This document shows, piece by piece, positions 42,896-52,731 of a DNA stretch of 64,000 nucleotides (within the stretch, counting starts at the first letter, position 1; each line of letters opens with the position of its first letter). Under the pieces are notes generated by a model. That model had not been told where the DNA came from and made no database searches. It saw nothing but the letters and a program-made list of their open reading frames with translations. This stretch comes from Octadecabacter temperatus (lineage in GTDB: Bacteria > Pseudomonadota > Alphaproteobacteria > Rhodobacterales > Rhodobacteraceae). Position numbers and translations under genes: made by a program. The DNA is taken from assembly GCF_001187845.1 (NCBI RefSeq), contig NZ_CP012160.1, positions 1,240,001 through 1,304,000 of the forward strand, in the 5' to 3' direction.

Positions 42896-43951
42896 ATGGA
42901 AAACCTATTGGAAACCTACGGTGAAGGCACCGTACTCTTTGCGCTTGGCGGCATCGTCGGTCTGGTGTTTGGCGCTGCAGCGTATCAATCAAAATTTTGC
43001 CTGCGTGCGGCGACGATCGAGGTCGCGCAAGGCCGCTTCGGAAGCCGGTTGAGCATCTGGCTTATTGCGTTTTGCGCAGCGGTCTTCGGGGTTCAGTTTT
43101 CCATCGCAATGGGCTGGCTAAGCGTCGCGGACGCACGCCAGTTGGCAAATGTCGGCAGCCTGTCAGGGGCTATCATTGGCGGGTTGATGTTCGGTATCGG
43201 CATGGTGCTGGCACGCGGCTGTGCAAGCCGCCTATTGGTGCTGTCGGGCACAGGAAACTTGCGTGCATTGGTAACAGGCTTGGTCCTGACGGTCGTGGCG
43301 CAAGCATCCCTTAGCGGCGTCCTTGCTCCAGCGCGGATCTATTTGTCCGGCCTGTGGTCGATCCAAGGGGGATCGGCGCGTGATATGTTGGCTCTCATCG
43401 GATTGAACGCGACGGGTGCTGCAACACTTGCTGGTATCTGCTTTGTGGGTGCGTTGATCTTTGCAGCACGAAAACAAGTTCCCGTATCGCAGTATGGCGC
43501 GGCGGTGATTGTTGGCCTCGCGGTTGCGGGGGGCTGGGTCGGCACCTATCAGATCGCACAGGCGTCATTTGAAGTGGTTTCAATTACCTCGGTCACGTTT
43601 ACAGGGCCGTCGGCGGATACTTTGATGGCGCTGGTAACTGAGCCAAGCGTGCCAATGGGCTTTGGCCTTGGCCTCGTTCCGGGGGTGTTTATCGGTGCGG
43701 CAACAGCTGCCGCTTTGACGTCGGGCCTGCGCATTCAACGATTTGGCCAAGACACCCCGATGGAGCGCTATTTGATCGGCGCGTTTCTGATGGGCTTCGG
43801 CAGCATGCTAGCTGGCGGTTGCGCGGTTGGCGCGGGCATGTCTGGTGGCGCGATCTTCTCGCTAACGGCATGGGTCGCTGTTGGATGCATGTGGATCGGC
43901 GCGATGGGTGCGCAGCTGGTGTTAGAAAAGCCGCAGGTCGTCGCGGCCTAG
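42896..43951 (+). CDS. second YeeE/YedE family transporter (SoxT-like)
   Basis: 351-residue membrane protein with about nine hydrophobic segments and the family cysteines: QSKFCLRAATIEVAQGR, VLARGCASRLLVLSGTGNLR and MLAGGCAVGAGMSGGAIFSL. It is only distantly similar to soxT at 29227. It follows hemA after 29 bases. It likely imports a sulfur compound (thiosulfate or sulfite) or a sulfur carrier, and two such transporters flanking a sox cluster is a known arrangement. The end overlaps the convergent metallohydrolase by 4 bases. Confidence 0.87.
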   Translation: MENLLETYGEGTVLFALGGIVGLVFGAAAYQSKFCLRAATIEVAQGRFGSRLSIWLIAFCAAVFGVQFSIAMGWLSVADARQLANVGSLSGAIIGGLMFGIGMVLARGCASRLLVLSGTGNLRALVTGLVLTVVAQASLSGVLAPARIYLSGLWSIQGGSARDMLALIGLNATGAATLAGICFVGALIFAARKQVPVSQYGAAVIVGLAVAGGWVGTYQIAQASFEVVSITSVTFTGPSADTLMALVTEPSVPMGFGLGLVPGVFIGAATAAALTSGLRIQRFGQDTPMERYLIGAFLMGFGSMLAGGCAVGAGMSGGAIFSLTAWVAVGCMWIGAMGAQLVLEKPQVVAA

Positions 43952-44859
43952 ATATCCTGAATAAAGCGATACCTGTCGCCGGCGCGTTCGATACGTCCGA
44001 TGCCATTGCCTTGCATGTGAAAGCCAAGGACTGGGATTTGGTCATGGGTAATCTGATCCAGCAGCGATGCGCGCGTCATCGCCCCCATTTCCATATCTTG
44101 ATCCGATCCCGTCTTCCAAGTCGGATGGGCCAGCGCGATATGATCGTTACCGATGCAATCACCAAGGATCATCATCGCATTTGTGCCGTGTCGCACTTCG
44201 AAAGCCATATGCCCAGGTGTGTGTCCAAAGGTGGCACGCGCCGCCACGCCGGGTAAGATTTCCTCACCATCGTTAAAGAACGTGATGTTGTCCTCAATCC
44301 TCGCCAGACGGCGTGCCGCCCCAACAGCAAAGGTCGTGCGCCCCTCATCAATGGTGTCGACGGTTTCTGGGTTGGTCCAATAGTCCCACTCCTGCTGCCC
44401 AATCAAATAACGCGCGTTGGGGAACAATAGATCGTCGAAATCATCGACAAGACCCCAAATGTGATCAGGATGGGCATGGGTAAAGGCGATGTCGGTGATG
44501 TCGTCCGGTGTAAGGCCGACTTCATCAAGCGCATCCAGCAGAAAGCCAGCACTGCTCATGAATTCAGATCCTGCGCCGACATCAAACAGGATGTTGCGCT
44601 CATCTGTTTGCAGCAATGTGATATTGCAAGGGGGCGTCATAACTTCGCCAATCCCAAATTCGACAATCGCGCCTGCGCGGTCATCTTCGGGAAGGGGGGC
44701 TAGAACCATGGATGCAGGAAGCGTTAGCGATCCGTCAGAAAGGGACGTCAAAGTGAACGCACCGATTTCTGTTTTCGCCATCAAGGGGTTATGCGGCCAG
44801 AGCGATCCAGCAAGCCCTGCGGCACCCATTGAAAGCAGCTTTCTGCGTGATAACGTCAT
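43948..44859 (-). CDS. soxH: exported MBL-fold metallohydrolase, SoxH-like
   Basis: 303-residue metallo-beta-lactamase-fold protein with a twin-arginine signal (LSRRKLLSMGAAGLAGSLWP). The zinc motif is FTHAHPDHIWGL (HxHxDH), with further ligands in FGHTPGHMAFE and MILGDCIGNDH. SoxH of Paracoccus is such a protein encoded at the end of the sox cluster; its reaction is not established. Here it is on the opposite strand from soxV-F and has its own upstream palindrome (44871-44894). Confidence 0.82.
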   Translation of the reverse strand: MTLSRRKLLSMGAAGLAGSLWPHNPLMAKTEIGAFTLTSLSDGSLTLPASMVLAPLPEDDRAGAIVEFGIGEVMTPPCNITLLQTDERNILFDVGAGSEFMSSAGFLLDALDEVGLTPDDITDIAFTHAHPDHIWGLVDDFDDLLFPNARYLIGQQEWDYWTNPETVDTIDEGRTTFAVGAARRLARIEDNITFFNDGEEILPGVAARATFGHTPGHMAFEVRHGTNAMMILGDCIGNDHIALAHPTWKTGSDQDMEMGAMTRASLLDQITHDQIPVLGFHMQGNGIGRIERAGDRYRFIQDI

Positions 44860-44870
44860 GGCACGTCCTT

Positions 44871-44894
44871 ACATATTCTTATTTGGGAATATGT
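44871..44894. promoter_or_regulatory. 8-bp inverted repeat upstream of the soxH-like gene, candidate SoxR site
   Basis: ACATATTC (44871-44878) and GAATATGT (44887-44894) are exact reverse complements 8 bases apart, 11 bases before the start codon. The ATTC/GAAT half-sites and ACAT ends recall the candidate SoxR sites at 31183 and 32565, and AATATG also occurs at 31183-31206. Confidence 0.6.
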
Positions 44895-44957
44895 AATAGG
44901 GTTTGCTACGTTTAGTCAAATGGCCTAGGCGTATAGAAATATGAAGTTCGGACCCCT

Positions 44958-45557
44958 TTAGCTGCGTCGTGCAGCTTCCCAATCCGAGTACAACTCAGGC
45001 CGTTTCCGCATGAGTTTGTTTTCGGTTTGGCGGCTTAACGTCATGTCGCCAACGGGGGAAACATTGTGCTTCTCAAGTGAGATTTTAAAGTCCAACCGTT
45101 CTTCCAAGAAGTCGACCAATTTGTCGAGCTGCTCATATTGGAACATATGATCGACGGCCAATTCGCCCTCATTGTCGCGCACGAACTTTTTGGGATCACC
45201 AACATGGGACCAACTGGTCGGGTCGCCTTTGGCGTAGTCATTCACAAAATCATCGAAAGACACACCCTTGGTGCTTTGGGGTTTGCCATCTACCGCGGAG
45301 CGCTGACGATACCGGTACCAGCTTCCGAGCCAACCGATTGGGTGGCGAACCGTACAAACCACCTCCAAATCACTGACGCCGCATTTGCCCAGATAGGGTT
45401 CTAAATAGCGGATGTATCGGTAGGCTGGGGTGTGTTTTAGAATCGCTGGATTGCGCAACGCCATATCAGCACGTGCTGACAACGCTTCTTCAATTGCTGT
45501 TGTTCCGGTCTTGGGTAGGGCCAGAAGGACCAATTTTTCTTTTGCGAAAACAAGCAT
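44958..45557 (-). CDS. sulfotransferase-like protein
   Basis: 199-residue protein with the PAPS-binding 5' loop LLALPKTGTTAIEEALSARA and a 3'-phosphate-binding-like CTVRHPIGWLGSWYRYR. These mark the sulfotransferase P-loop fold. It is shorter than most sulfotransferases but has no frameshift. Roseobacter genomes often contain this short form, sometimes misnamed gamma-glutamyl kinase. Acceptor unknown; there is no signal peptide. Divergent from recA. Beyond recA's LexA box I see no other site in the 180-base gap. Confidence 0.75.
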   Translation of the reverse strand: MLVFAKEKLVLLALPKTGTTAIEEALSARADMALRNPAILKHTPAYRYIRYLEPYLGKCGVSDLEVVCTVRHPIGWLGSWYRYRQRSAVDGKPQSTKGVSFDDFVNDYAKGDPTSWSHVGDPKKFVRDNEGELAVDHMFQYEQLDKLVDFLEERLDFKISLEKHNVSPVGDMTLSRQTENKLMRKRPELYSDWEAARRS

Positions 45558-45673
45558 TTACATAGGGCTCCACTCTCCGGTTAACCGTAAACTACTCTTT
45601 AACCAATAAGCATGAAAGATGTGTTGTGAACGATTTTAGTTGATGTGTTCTCGTTTTGATCTCATAAGAAAGA

Positions 45674-45688
45674 GAACAAGAGGTGAAC
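45674..45688. promoter_or_regulatory. LexA (SOS) box of the alphaproteobacterial type
   Basis: GAACAAGAGGTGAAC is an exact GAAC-N7-GAAC, the alphaproteobacterial LexA direct repeat, lying 50 bases before the recA start. This is its expected place. Confidence 0.9.
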
Positions 45689-45738
45689 GAAGCAAATAAT
45701 TGCTACCCTCAGTAGGGCGTGGAATAAGGAATAAAATC

Positions 45739-46827
45739 ATGGCAACGGCAGAGCTTTTAAAAATGACTGACAAGAAATCCGCGGATAAGCAAAAGGCGCT
45801 CGATTCCGCGCTGGCACAGATCGAACGTCAGTTCGGTAAGGGCTCAATCATGACGTTGGGCGGTAACGCTACCCAAGAGATTGAAAGCACTTCAACCGGT
45901 TCTTTGGGTCTGGATATCGCGCTTGGCATTGGTGGCATCCCGAAAGGGCGCATCGTTGAAATTTACGGTCCTGAATCATCTGGTAAGACAACGCTTACAC
46001 TGCACTGCATCGCGGAAGAGCAGAAAAAGGGCGGCGTCTGTGCGTTTGTTGATGCCGAGCACGCGCTCGACCCAGGCTACGCCAAGAAACTGGGTGTTAA
46101 CCTTGATGAACTACTGATCTCGCAACCTGATACCGGTGAGCAAGCCCTTGAAATTGTTGACACACTGGTGCGTTCCGGCGCGGTTTCCATGGTTGTTGTC
46201 GACTCTGTTGCGGCGCTGACACCGAAGTCTGAACTTGAAGGCGACATGGGTGACCATTCCGTTGGTGTACATGCGCGCCTCATGTCCCAAGCGATGCGTA
46301 AACTGACGGGCTCTATCAGCCGCACAAAATGTACCGTTCTTTTCATCAATCAAATCCGCATGAAAATCGGCGTTATGTTCGGCTCGCCTGAGACGACAAC
46401 TGGCGGCAACGCGCTGAAGTTTTACTCCTCCGTTCGCATGGACATTCGCCGCATTGGCGCCGTGAAAGACCGCGACGAAGTTGTGGGTAACTCTACCAAG
46501 GTCAAAATCGTGAAGAACAAGGTCGCACCGCCGTTTAAGGTTGTGGAATTCGACATCATGTATGGCGAAGGCATCTCTAAGATGGGTGAACTTGTCGATA
46601 TGGGCGTGAAAGCCGGTGTCGTTGAGAAATCCGGCTCTTGGTTCTCATATGGGGATGAGCGGATCGGGCAGGGCCGTGAAAACGCCAAACAGTTCCTGCG
46701 CGATAACGAACATTTCGCGATTGAGATCGAAGATAAAATCCGCGCTGCACACGGCCTTGATTTTGACGGTTCCGAAGATGCCGCCAAAGATACCGCAAAT
46801 GATGACGGGGCTTTGCTGGAAGATTAA
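45739..46827 (+). CDS. recA: recombinase RecA
   Basis: 362-residue DNA strand-exchange ATPase and LexA co-protease. Walker A is [14 protein letters not shown], Walker [13 protein letters not shown], loop region [20 protein letters not shown], and [20 protein letters not shown] follows. Start at MATAELLKM, with AAGGA about 8 bases upstream; the frame reads 39 bases further back without a good site. Preceded by a LexA box and followed by a clear terminator. Confidence 0.98.
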   Translation: MATAELLKMTDKKSADKQKALDSALAQIERQFGKGSIMTLGGNATQEIESTSTGSLGLDIALGIGGIPKGRIVEIYGPESSGKTTLTLHCIAEEQKKGGVCAFVDAEHALDPGYAKKLGVNLDELLISQPDTGEQALEIVDTLVRSGAVSMVVVDSVAALTPKSELEGDMGDHSVGVHARLMSQAMRKLTGSISRTKCTVLFINQIRMKIGVMFGSPETTTGGNALKFYSSVRMDIRRIGAVKDRDEVVGNSTKVKIVKNKVAPPFKVVEFDIMYGEGISKMGELVDMGVKAGVVEKSGSWFSYGDERIGQGRENAKQFLRDNEHFAIEIEDKIRAAHGLDFDGSEDAAKDTANDDGALLED

Positions 46828-46850
46828 TCCAGCACGAAACCTAGAATTGA

Positions 46851-46881
46851 AGGGCGCAGGGGAAACCTTGCGCCCTTTTTC
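46851..46881 (+). terminator. rho-independent terminator of recA
   Basis: AGGGCGCAGG-GGAAA-CCTTGCGCCCT (stem with one bulge) is followed by TTTTT, about 25 bases after the recA stop. Confidence 0.88.
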
Positions 46882-46956
46882 GTTTGCTGCCTGTGGACTT
46901 GGGGCAGGCGCAGGGCTATTTCATGTGTCGCAATTAACCCGCCCGAAAGAAGTGCC

Positions 46957-49611
46957 ATGACCAGCCTGTCAGACATCCGTTCTACCTTCCTTGATTACTA
47001 CAAACGTCAGGGACATGAGGTCGTGGCCTCCAGTCCGCTGGTCCCGCGCAATGACCCGACTCTGATGTTCACCAACTCCGGCATGGTTCAGTTCAAGAAC
47101 CGCTTTACTGGCGTTGAAGCAGGCGACTATCAGCGTGCGACGTCATCCCAGAAATGTGTGCGCGCCGGTGGTAAGCACAATGACCTCGACAATGTTGGCT
47201 ACACCGCGCGTCACCACACGTTCTTTGAAATGCTCGGCAACTTTTCTTTCGGCGATTACTTCAAGAAAGAAGCGATCCCATTTGCGTGGGAACTGCTGAC
47301 CAAAGATTTCGGAATTGATAAATCCAAGCTACTGACGACCGTTTATCACACCGATGACGAAGCGTTTGAGCTTTGGAAAAAGATCGGCGTGCCGGAAGAC
47401 CGCATCATTCGCATTGCCACGGACGACAACTTCTGGCGCATGGGGCCGACTGGTCCTTGCGGCCCATGCACTGAAATCTTCTATGATCACGGCGATCACA
47501 TCTGGGGCGGCCCTCCGGGATCGGCGGATGAAGATGGCGATCGCTTCATTGAGATCTGGAACGTTGTTTTCATGCAAAACGAGCAGTTCGAAGACGGCAC
47601 AATGACACCGCTAGATATGCAATCCATCGACACTGGGATGGGTCTGGAACGTATCGGCGCGCTGCTGCAAGGCGGCCATGACAACTACGAGACAGACCTT
47701 TTCAAGGCCCTGATCGAAGCGTCTGCACATGCAACGTCAACCGACCCGTTCGGCGACCAGAACGTGCATCACCGCGTCATCGCGGACCACTTGCGTTCAA
47801 CATCTTTCTTGATCGCTGAAGGTGTGCTGCCATCCAATGAGGGCCGCGGCTACGTGCTGCGCCGCATCATGCGTCGCGCTATGCGCCACGCGCACCTCTT
47901 GGGTGCACAGGACCCCGTCATGCACAAACTGGTGCCTGCATTGGTCCAACAAATGGGTGCTGCCTATCCTGAGCTGGGCCAAGGTCAAACACTGATCGAG
48001 GACACGTTCCTGAACGAAGAAATCCGTTTTAAAACAACGCTGGATCGCGGTTTGAAACTGCTTGATGACGCCTTGGTTGATGTCGATGAAGGCGCGGATT
48101 TACCGGGCGAAACTGCGTTTAAGCTTTATGATACTTTCGGCTTCCCACTTGACCTCACGCAAGATGCCTTGCGCGAAAAGGGCCACGGCGTGGACGTTGA
48201 CGGCTTTGATGCGGCCATGGCGGAACAAAAGGCCAAAGCACGCGCTGCTTGGTCTGGCACAGGCGCCGCGGCCGACGCCGCGATCTGGTTTGATATTGCT
48301 GACAAACATGGGGTCACTGAATTCCTCGGCTATGAAACCGAAACCGCTGAAGGTCAGCTATTAGCGATTGTCGCCGATACCGACGCTGTCGACAGCGCCA
48401 AAAAGGGCGACACTGTTGCAATGATCTTCAACCAAACGCCATTCTACGCGGAAAGCGGTGGTCAGGTTGGCGATGAAGGTGTGTTGAAAACAGACACAGG
48501 CACAGCGCGTATTACCGATACTAAAAAGGTCGCTGGATTGTTCCTGCATATGGCTGAAGTCACAGATGGCACGCTGACCAAAGGGCAGGGTACTGAGCTT
48601 ACGGTTGACCACACCCGCCGCAGCACCATCCGCGCCAACCACTCAGCGACGCACCTGCTGCACGAAGCACTGCGCGAGGCCTTGGGCGACCATGTCGCGC
48701 AGAAGGGTTCGCTTAATGCACCAGATCGTTTGCGGTTTGATTTTAGCCACAACGACGCGATGACAACGGATCAAATTCGCCAAGTCGAAGCCCGCGTAAA
48801 CGAGATGATCCGCCAGAACACATCTGTAGATACCCGCATCATGACACCTGACGATGCCCGTGCCATTGGCGCTCAGGCGCTGTTTGGTGAGAAATACGGC
48901 GATGAAGTCCGCGTCGTATCCATGGGTCGCGCAGATACGGGCAAGGGCGCAGACGGCCAAACATGGTCGCTGGAACTTTGCGGCGGCACTCATGTGCGCC
49001 AAACTGGTGACATTGGTGCATTCGTCACATTGGGCGATTCAGCGTCTTCCGCCGGCGTGCGCCGGATCGAAGCACTCACGGGGCAGGCCGCGCTGGACGC
49101 ATTGCTGACGCAGGATCAACGCCTCTCCGAAACCGCCACACTGCTTAAAGCGCCAGCAGCTGACGTGCCAACGCGCGTCAAGGCCTTGATGGATGAACGC
49201 AAAGCGCTCGCCAATGAGGTGGCGCAGCTGCGTCGCGAAGTTGCGATGGGTGGCGGTGCCAAGGCTGAAACAGCAGAAGCAAAAGAAATCAACGGCGTAG
49301 CGTTCAAAGCTCAAGTGATGCAAGGCGTCACAGGGCGTGATTTGCCTGCTATGATCGATGAAATGAAAGCGGCGATGGGCAGCGGTGCTGTTCTGTTGAT
49401 TGCAGATGCAGATGGCAAAGCGGCCGTGGCTGCGGGTGTTACGGCGGACCTGACCGACAAAGTCAGCGCCGTGGACCTCGTGCGCGCCGCTGTCGCGGAA
49501 CTTGGTGGCAAAGGCGGCGGCGGTCGTCCTGACATGGCGCAGGGTGGCGGCAAAGACGCGACAAACTCTGACGCCGCAATCGCTGCGGCTGAGCAGGTAA
49601 TCTCTTCTTAA
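46957..49611 (+). CDS. alaS: alanyl-tRNA synthetase
   Basis: 884-residue class II synthetase. The N-terminal aminoacylation domain has [34 protein letters not shown] and [14 protein letters not shown]. The editing domain has [13 protein letters not shown] and, further on, [14 protein letters not shown] (zinc ligands). The C-terminal DHHA1-like domain ends in [18 protein letters not shown]. All family blocks and the usual length are present. It has its own leader of about 75 bases after the recA terminator. Confidence 0.98.
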   Translation: MTSLSDIRSTFLDYYKRQGHEVVASSPLVPRNDPTLMFTNSGMVQFKNRFTGVEAGDYQRATSSQKCVRAGGKHNDLDNVGYTARHHTFFEMLGNFSFGDYFKKEAIPFAWELLTKDFGIDKSKLLTTVYHTDDEAFELWKKIGVPEDRIIRIATDDNFWRMGPTGPCGPCTEIFYDHGDHIWGGPPGSADEDGDRFIEIWNVVFMQNEQFEDGTMTPLDMQSIDTGMGLERIGALLQGGHDNYETDLFKALIEASAHATSTDPFGDQNVHHRVIADHLRSTSFLIAEGVLPSNEGRGYVLRRIMRRAMRHAHLLGAQDPVMHKLVPALVQQMGAAYPELGQGQTLIEDTFLNEEIRFKTTLDRGLKLLDDALVDVDEGADLPGETAFKLYDTFGFPLDLTQDALREKGHGVDVDGFDAAMAEQKAKARAAWSGTGAAADAAIWFDIADKHGVTEFLGYETETAEGQLLAIVADTDAVDSAKKGDTVAMIFNQTPFYAESGGQVGDEGVLKTDTGTARITDTKKVAGLFLHMAEVTDGTLTKGQGTELTVDHTRRSTIRANHSATHLLHEALREALGDHVAQKGSLNAPDRLRFDFSHNDAMTTDQIRQVEARVNEMIRQNTSVDTRIMTPDDARAIGAQALFGEKYGDEVRVVSMGRADTGKGADGQTWSLELCGGTHVRQTGDIGAFVTLGDSASSAGVRRIEALTGQAALDALLTQDQRLSETATLLKAPAADVPTRVKALMDERKALANEVAQLRREVAMGGGAKAETAEAKEINGVAFKAQVMQGVTGRDLPAMIDEMKAAMGSGAVLLIADADGKAAVAAGVTADLTDKVSAVDLVRAAVAELGGKGGGGRPDMAQGGGKDATNSDAAIAAAEQVISS

Positions 49612-49644
49612 CCCTGTCTCTGTTTCTCAAATATCCTGGGGGTC

Positions 49645-49662
49645 CGGGGGCTAGCCCCTGGT
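49645..49662. repeat. GGGGC-TA-GCCCC palindrome in a Rhodobacteraceae-type intergenic element
   Basis: CCGGGGGCTAGCCCCTGG is a near-perfect palindrome inside CTCAAATATCCTGGGGGTCC-type sequence between alaS and typA. Sequence of this style (AAATATCC-GGGGGT followed by a GGGGC/GCCCC hairpin) is common between genes in this family. Its role is unknown. Confidence 0.5.
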
Positions 49663-49675
49663 TCTTCTCTCAAAC

Positions 49676-49716
49676 AAAAAAGGGCCGCGCCTTCAAATGA
49701 AGCGCGGCCCTTTTTT
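49676..49716. terminator. bidirectional terminator between alaS and typA
   Basis: AAAAAAGGGCCGCGCCTTC and GAAGCGCGGCCCTTTTTT form a stem of about 12 bp with one bulged C and an AAAT loop. A-runs and T-runs on both sides let it stop alaS (plus) and typA (minus). Confidence 0.92.
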
Positions 49717-49734
49717 ATACTTTTCAGTGAGTTA

Positions 49735-51552
49735 TCACTCAGACTTTGCGTGACGCTTGCGCTCATGCGGGTCAAGGTAGCGCTTGCGCAGACGGATAGC
49801 GTTTGGTGTCACTTCAACCAATTCGTCATCGTCGATGTACGCAATCGCTTCTTCCAACGACAGGGTTACCGGTGTCGTCAAACGAACCGCTTCATCTGTA
49901 CCGGATGCGCGAACGTTGGTCAGCTGCTTACCCTTCAATGGGTTCACTTCCAGATCGTTTTCGCGTGTGTGCTCACCGATAATCATGCCTTGATACACTT
50001 CGACCTGCGCACCGATAAAGAACTTACCGCGGTCTTCAAGCTTCCATAGCGCGAAGGATACGGACGTACCATTTTCCATGGAAATCAGAACACCAGCGCG
50101 ACGGCCTGGGATCTTACCTTTGTGCGGTGCCCAGTCGTGGAACACGCGGTTGATAACGCCTGTACCGCGTGTGTCGGTCAGGAATTCGCCGTGGTAACCA
50201 ATCAGGCCACGGGATGGCACATGGGCGATGATGCGGGTTTTGCCTGCACCAGCTGGCTTCATTTCGACCAGCTCACCTTTGCGCACACCCGTGATCTTTT
50301 CGATCACAGCGCCGGAGTATTCGTCATCCACGTCGATTGTGGCTTCCTCAATCGGTTCATGGCGTACGCCGTCGATGTCTTGGAACAACACTTGTGGGCG
50401 GGAAATCGACAATTCGAACCCTTCGCGACGCATGTTTTCAATCAAAACACCCATCTGCAATTCGCCGCGACCTGCAACCTCAAACGAGTCACCGTTCGGG
50501 GAATCCGTAACTTTGATGGCCACGTTGGATTCAGCTTCTTTCAACAAACGTTCGCGGATCACACGAGACTGAACTTTCTTGCCGTCACGACCTGCCAGAG
50601 GCGAGTCGTTGATGCCGAATGTCACAGTGATGGTTGGTGGATCGATTGGCTGCGCCGGAATCGCGTCAACGACAGATGTGTCGGCCAGCGTGTCGGCAAC
50701 CGTCGCCTTGGTCATGCCTGCGATGGAAACGATGTCGCCAGCTTCTGCCGTGTCGATCGCTGTTTGCTCGAGGCCGCGGAACGCCAAGATTTTGGTGGCG
50801 CGGAAGTTTTCGATCAATGTGCCATCACGCGACATTGCTTTGATCGACTGACCAGCGGTCAGCGTGCCGGATTCAACACGGCCCGTTAGCAAGCGGCCCA
50901 AGAACGGGTCACCGCCAAGTGTCGTGGCCAGCATTGTGAATGGCTTGCCCGCATCAGCGATCTGCGCAGGGGCAGGGACGTGCTTTGTGATCAATTCGAA
51001 CATCGCGCTCAGGTCTTTGCGTGGACCGTCCAGCTCCATGTCGGCCCAACCGGAACGGCCAGATGCGTACATGTGTGGGAAATCAAGTTGCTCGTCTGTT
51101 GCGTCAAGGCTTGCGAACAGATCGAAGCATTCATCCAGTGCGCGGTCTGGTTCGCCGTCTGGCTTGTCGACCTTGTTGATGACAACAATCGGCTTCAGGC
51201 CAAGCTTCAGCGCTTTGGATGTCACGAACTTCGTCTGTGGCATCGGGCCTTCAGCGGCGTCCACCAACAAGACAACACCATCAACCATGGACAGGATGCG
51301 TTCCACTTCGCCGCCGAAATCGGCGTGGCCTGGTGTATCAACAATGTTGATGCGGTGGCCTTGCCATTCAACAGATGTTGGTTTGGCGAAAATTGTGATG
51401 CCGCGTTCACGTTCCAGATCGTTGGAATCCATAGCGCGTTCTGTCGTCGCTTGGTTTTCGCGGTAGGTGCCTGATTGCTTCAGCAATTCGTCCACAAGTG
51501 TGGTTTTGCCGTGGTCAACGTGAGCGATGATGGCGATGTTACGCAGTTCCAT
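49735..51552 (-). CDS. typA: ribosome-associated translational GTPase TypA/BipA
   Basis: 605-residue GTPase of the EF-G-like family. G1 is [18 protein letters not shown], the switch region [18 protein letters not shown]3 [16 protein letters not shown] and G4 [10 protein letters not shown]. The C-terminal TypA-specific part is [20 protein letters not shown]. It assists 50S assembly and stress adaptation, particularly in the cold. Length matches the family. Monocistronic, with the shared terminator below; about 110 bases separate its start from the SMR gene. Confidence 0.97.
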   Translation of the reverse strand: MELRNIAIIAHVDHGKTTLVDELLKQSGTYRENQATTERAMDSNDLERERGITIFAKPTSVEWQGHRINIVDTPGHADFGGEVERILSMVDGVVLLVDAAEGPMPQTKFVTSKALKLGLKPIVVINKVDKPDGEPDRALDECFDLFASLDATDEQLDFPHMYASGRSGWADMELDGPRKDLSAMFELITKHVPAPAQIADAGKPFTMLATTLGGDPFLGRLLTGRVESGTLTAGQSIKAMSRDGTLIENFRATKILAFRGLEQTAIDTAEAGDIVSIAGMTKATVADTLADTSVVDAIPAQPIDPPTITVTFGINDSPLAGRDGKKVQSRVIRERLLKEAESNVAIKVTDSPNGDSFEVAGRGELQMGVLIENMRREGFELSISRPQVLFQDIDGVRHEPIEEATIDVDDEYSGAVIEKITGVRKGELVEMKPAGAGKTRIIAHVPSRGLIGYHGEFLTDTRGTGVINRVFHDWAPHKGKIPGRRAGVLISMENGTSVSFALWKLEDRGKFFIGAQVEVYQGMIIGEHTRENDLEVNPLKGKQLTNVRASGTDEAVRLTTPVTLSLEEAIAYIDDDELVEVTPNAIRLRKRYLDPHERKRHAKSE

Positions 51553-51661
51553 TGGATGTCCTTAAGAAAGCATTAGATCGGGCGCAAACGCGGGCCCGTG
51601 AATGACGTTGCGCGGGCTTTAACGCGCCTTCGGCAGAAAGGCTAGGGTTATCTAGCGCCGC

Positions 51662-51997
51662 TTAATGCACGGCGGTTTTTGAGAACAGCTGAATGACGAC
51701 AATTCCGCCAAGGATCAGCGCCATTCCAAGGATCGCTGGCCAGTCAAGCGTTTGGCGAAATACGATCCAACCGATCAGCGCAATCAGCACGATGCCAGAG
51801 CCTGACCAAATCGCATACATAATCCCAACCGGCATAGACTTAAGCGTTAAGGCCAGCAGATAAAATGCAAGACCGTAAGCAACCACAACGATGATCGATG
51901 GCCCGAGTTTGGTGAATTGCTGGCTGGCTTGCAGCGCGGTCGTGCCAATTGTCTCAAATATAACGGCGACAAAAAGCGTGATGAAATGCGTCGGCAT
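51662..51997 (-). CDS. SMR family small multidrug transporter
   Basis: 111-residue protein with four transmembrane helices and the SMR signature. The essential glutamate is in AVIFETIGTTALQAS (helix 1), and GLAFYLLALTLKSMPVGIMY, AIWSGSGIVLIALIGW and LDWPAILGMALILGGIVVIQ follow. It exports cationic drugs or similar compounds as an antiparallel or parallel dimer, driven by protons. The EmrE-like GIMYAIWSG motif favours the multidrug rather than the guanidinium subgroup. Transcribed after the YitT gene with a 12-base gap. Confidence 0.9.
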   Translation of the reverse strand: MPTHFITLFVAVIFETIGTTALQASQQFTKLGPSIIVVVAYGLAFYLLALTLKSMPVGIMYAIWSGSGIVLIALIGWIVFRQTLDWPAILGMALILGGIVVIQLFSKTAVH

Positions 51998-52009
51998 GTT
52001 TCGCGTCCT

Positions 52010-52639
52010 TTACGTGGCTACGTACCAGTCTTTGCGGTGGTTGAAGGTGATGATCATGTTGACGATGAACGCACCAAGCATCGAGAATAGTACAGCACGC
52101 GCATCAATAATGAAGAACGCGGCCGCAAAGATGCAGGCGTCAAACAAAAGCTGAGTGAAACCGGCGCGAAAGCCGGTGCTTTCCTGAATATAAAGCGCAA
52201 GGATGCCAACACCGCCAAGCGACGCGCCATGGCGAAAGATTGCCAACAGGCCAGCACCCGTAAGGGCCCCAAACAGGGCGACGCCATAAAACGGGTCGAG
52301 CGCTTCGAAACTGATCAAGGTCGGGAACCAAATCGAAAATACCGAAACCATGGCCACGGCAATCACGGTCTTCACAACAAATCGCGGCCCGATGCGTTTG
52401 TAGCCCAGCCAGTAGAACGGCAGGTTCACCAAGAAGAACATCAACGCGAATGAATAGCCGGTGGCGTAGGACAACAGCAGCGCAAGCCCGGCAGTTTGCC
52501 CTGTGACAAGGCCAAGATGGGTCAGGATGACGAGACCCGTGGCAGCCATGCCTGTGCCCGTGACAAGCCCTTGCGCGTCTTCCAACAGCGTGTGGCGACG
52601 GGGGCGGTTTTTGGGCGGGATAAGGGATTCATCTGACAT
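52010..52639 (-). CDS. YitT family membrane protein
   Basis: 209-residue membrane protein of the YitT/DUF161-like family with about six hydrophobic segments, including GLVTGTGMAATGLVILTHLG, LVTGQTAGLALLLSYATGYS and GASLGGVGILALYIQESTGF. The start MSDESLIPPKNRPRRH is preferred over an ATG 39 bases earlier on composition; neither has a clear ribosome-binding site. Role unknown. It is downstream of the icd terminator on the same strand and shares an operon with the SMR gene. Confidence 0.8.
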   Translation of the reverse strand: MSDESLIPPKNRPRRHTLLEDAQGLVTGTGMAATGLVILTHLGLVTGQTAGLALLLSYATGYSFALMFFLVNLPFYWLGYKRIGPRFVVKTVIAVAMVSVFSIWFPTLISFEALDPFYGVALFGALTGAGLLAIFRHGASLGGVGILALYIQESTGFRAGFTQLLFDACIFAAAFFIIDARAVLFSMLGAFIVNMIITFNHRKDWYVAT

Positions 52640-52680
52640 GAAGAAGGGGTATTTGCCGAAAAGGTAGGTGTCCAGCAAAT

Positions 52681-52706
52681 AAGGGCTACCCAGTTGGGCA
52701 GCCCTT
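52681..52706 (-). terminator. terminator downstream of icd
   Basis: On the minus strand AAGGGCT-GCCCA-AC-TGGGT-AGCCCTT forms a stem of about 11 bp with one mismatch, followed by ATTT. It lies about 25 bases past the icd stop. Confidence 0.8.
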
Positions 52707-52731
52707 AATTCTTAATACGTTAGCTTAGTCT

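Noticed and set aside
46966..46976. CTGTCAGACAT at the start of alaS as a second DmdR site
   Set aside because: Only one half-site, inside the coding sequence, with no inverted partner; expected by chance.
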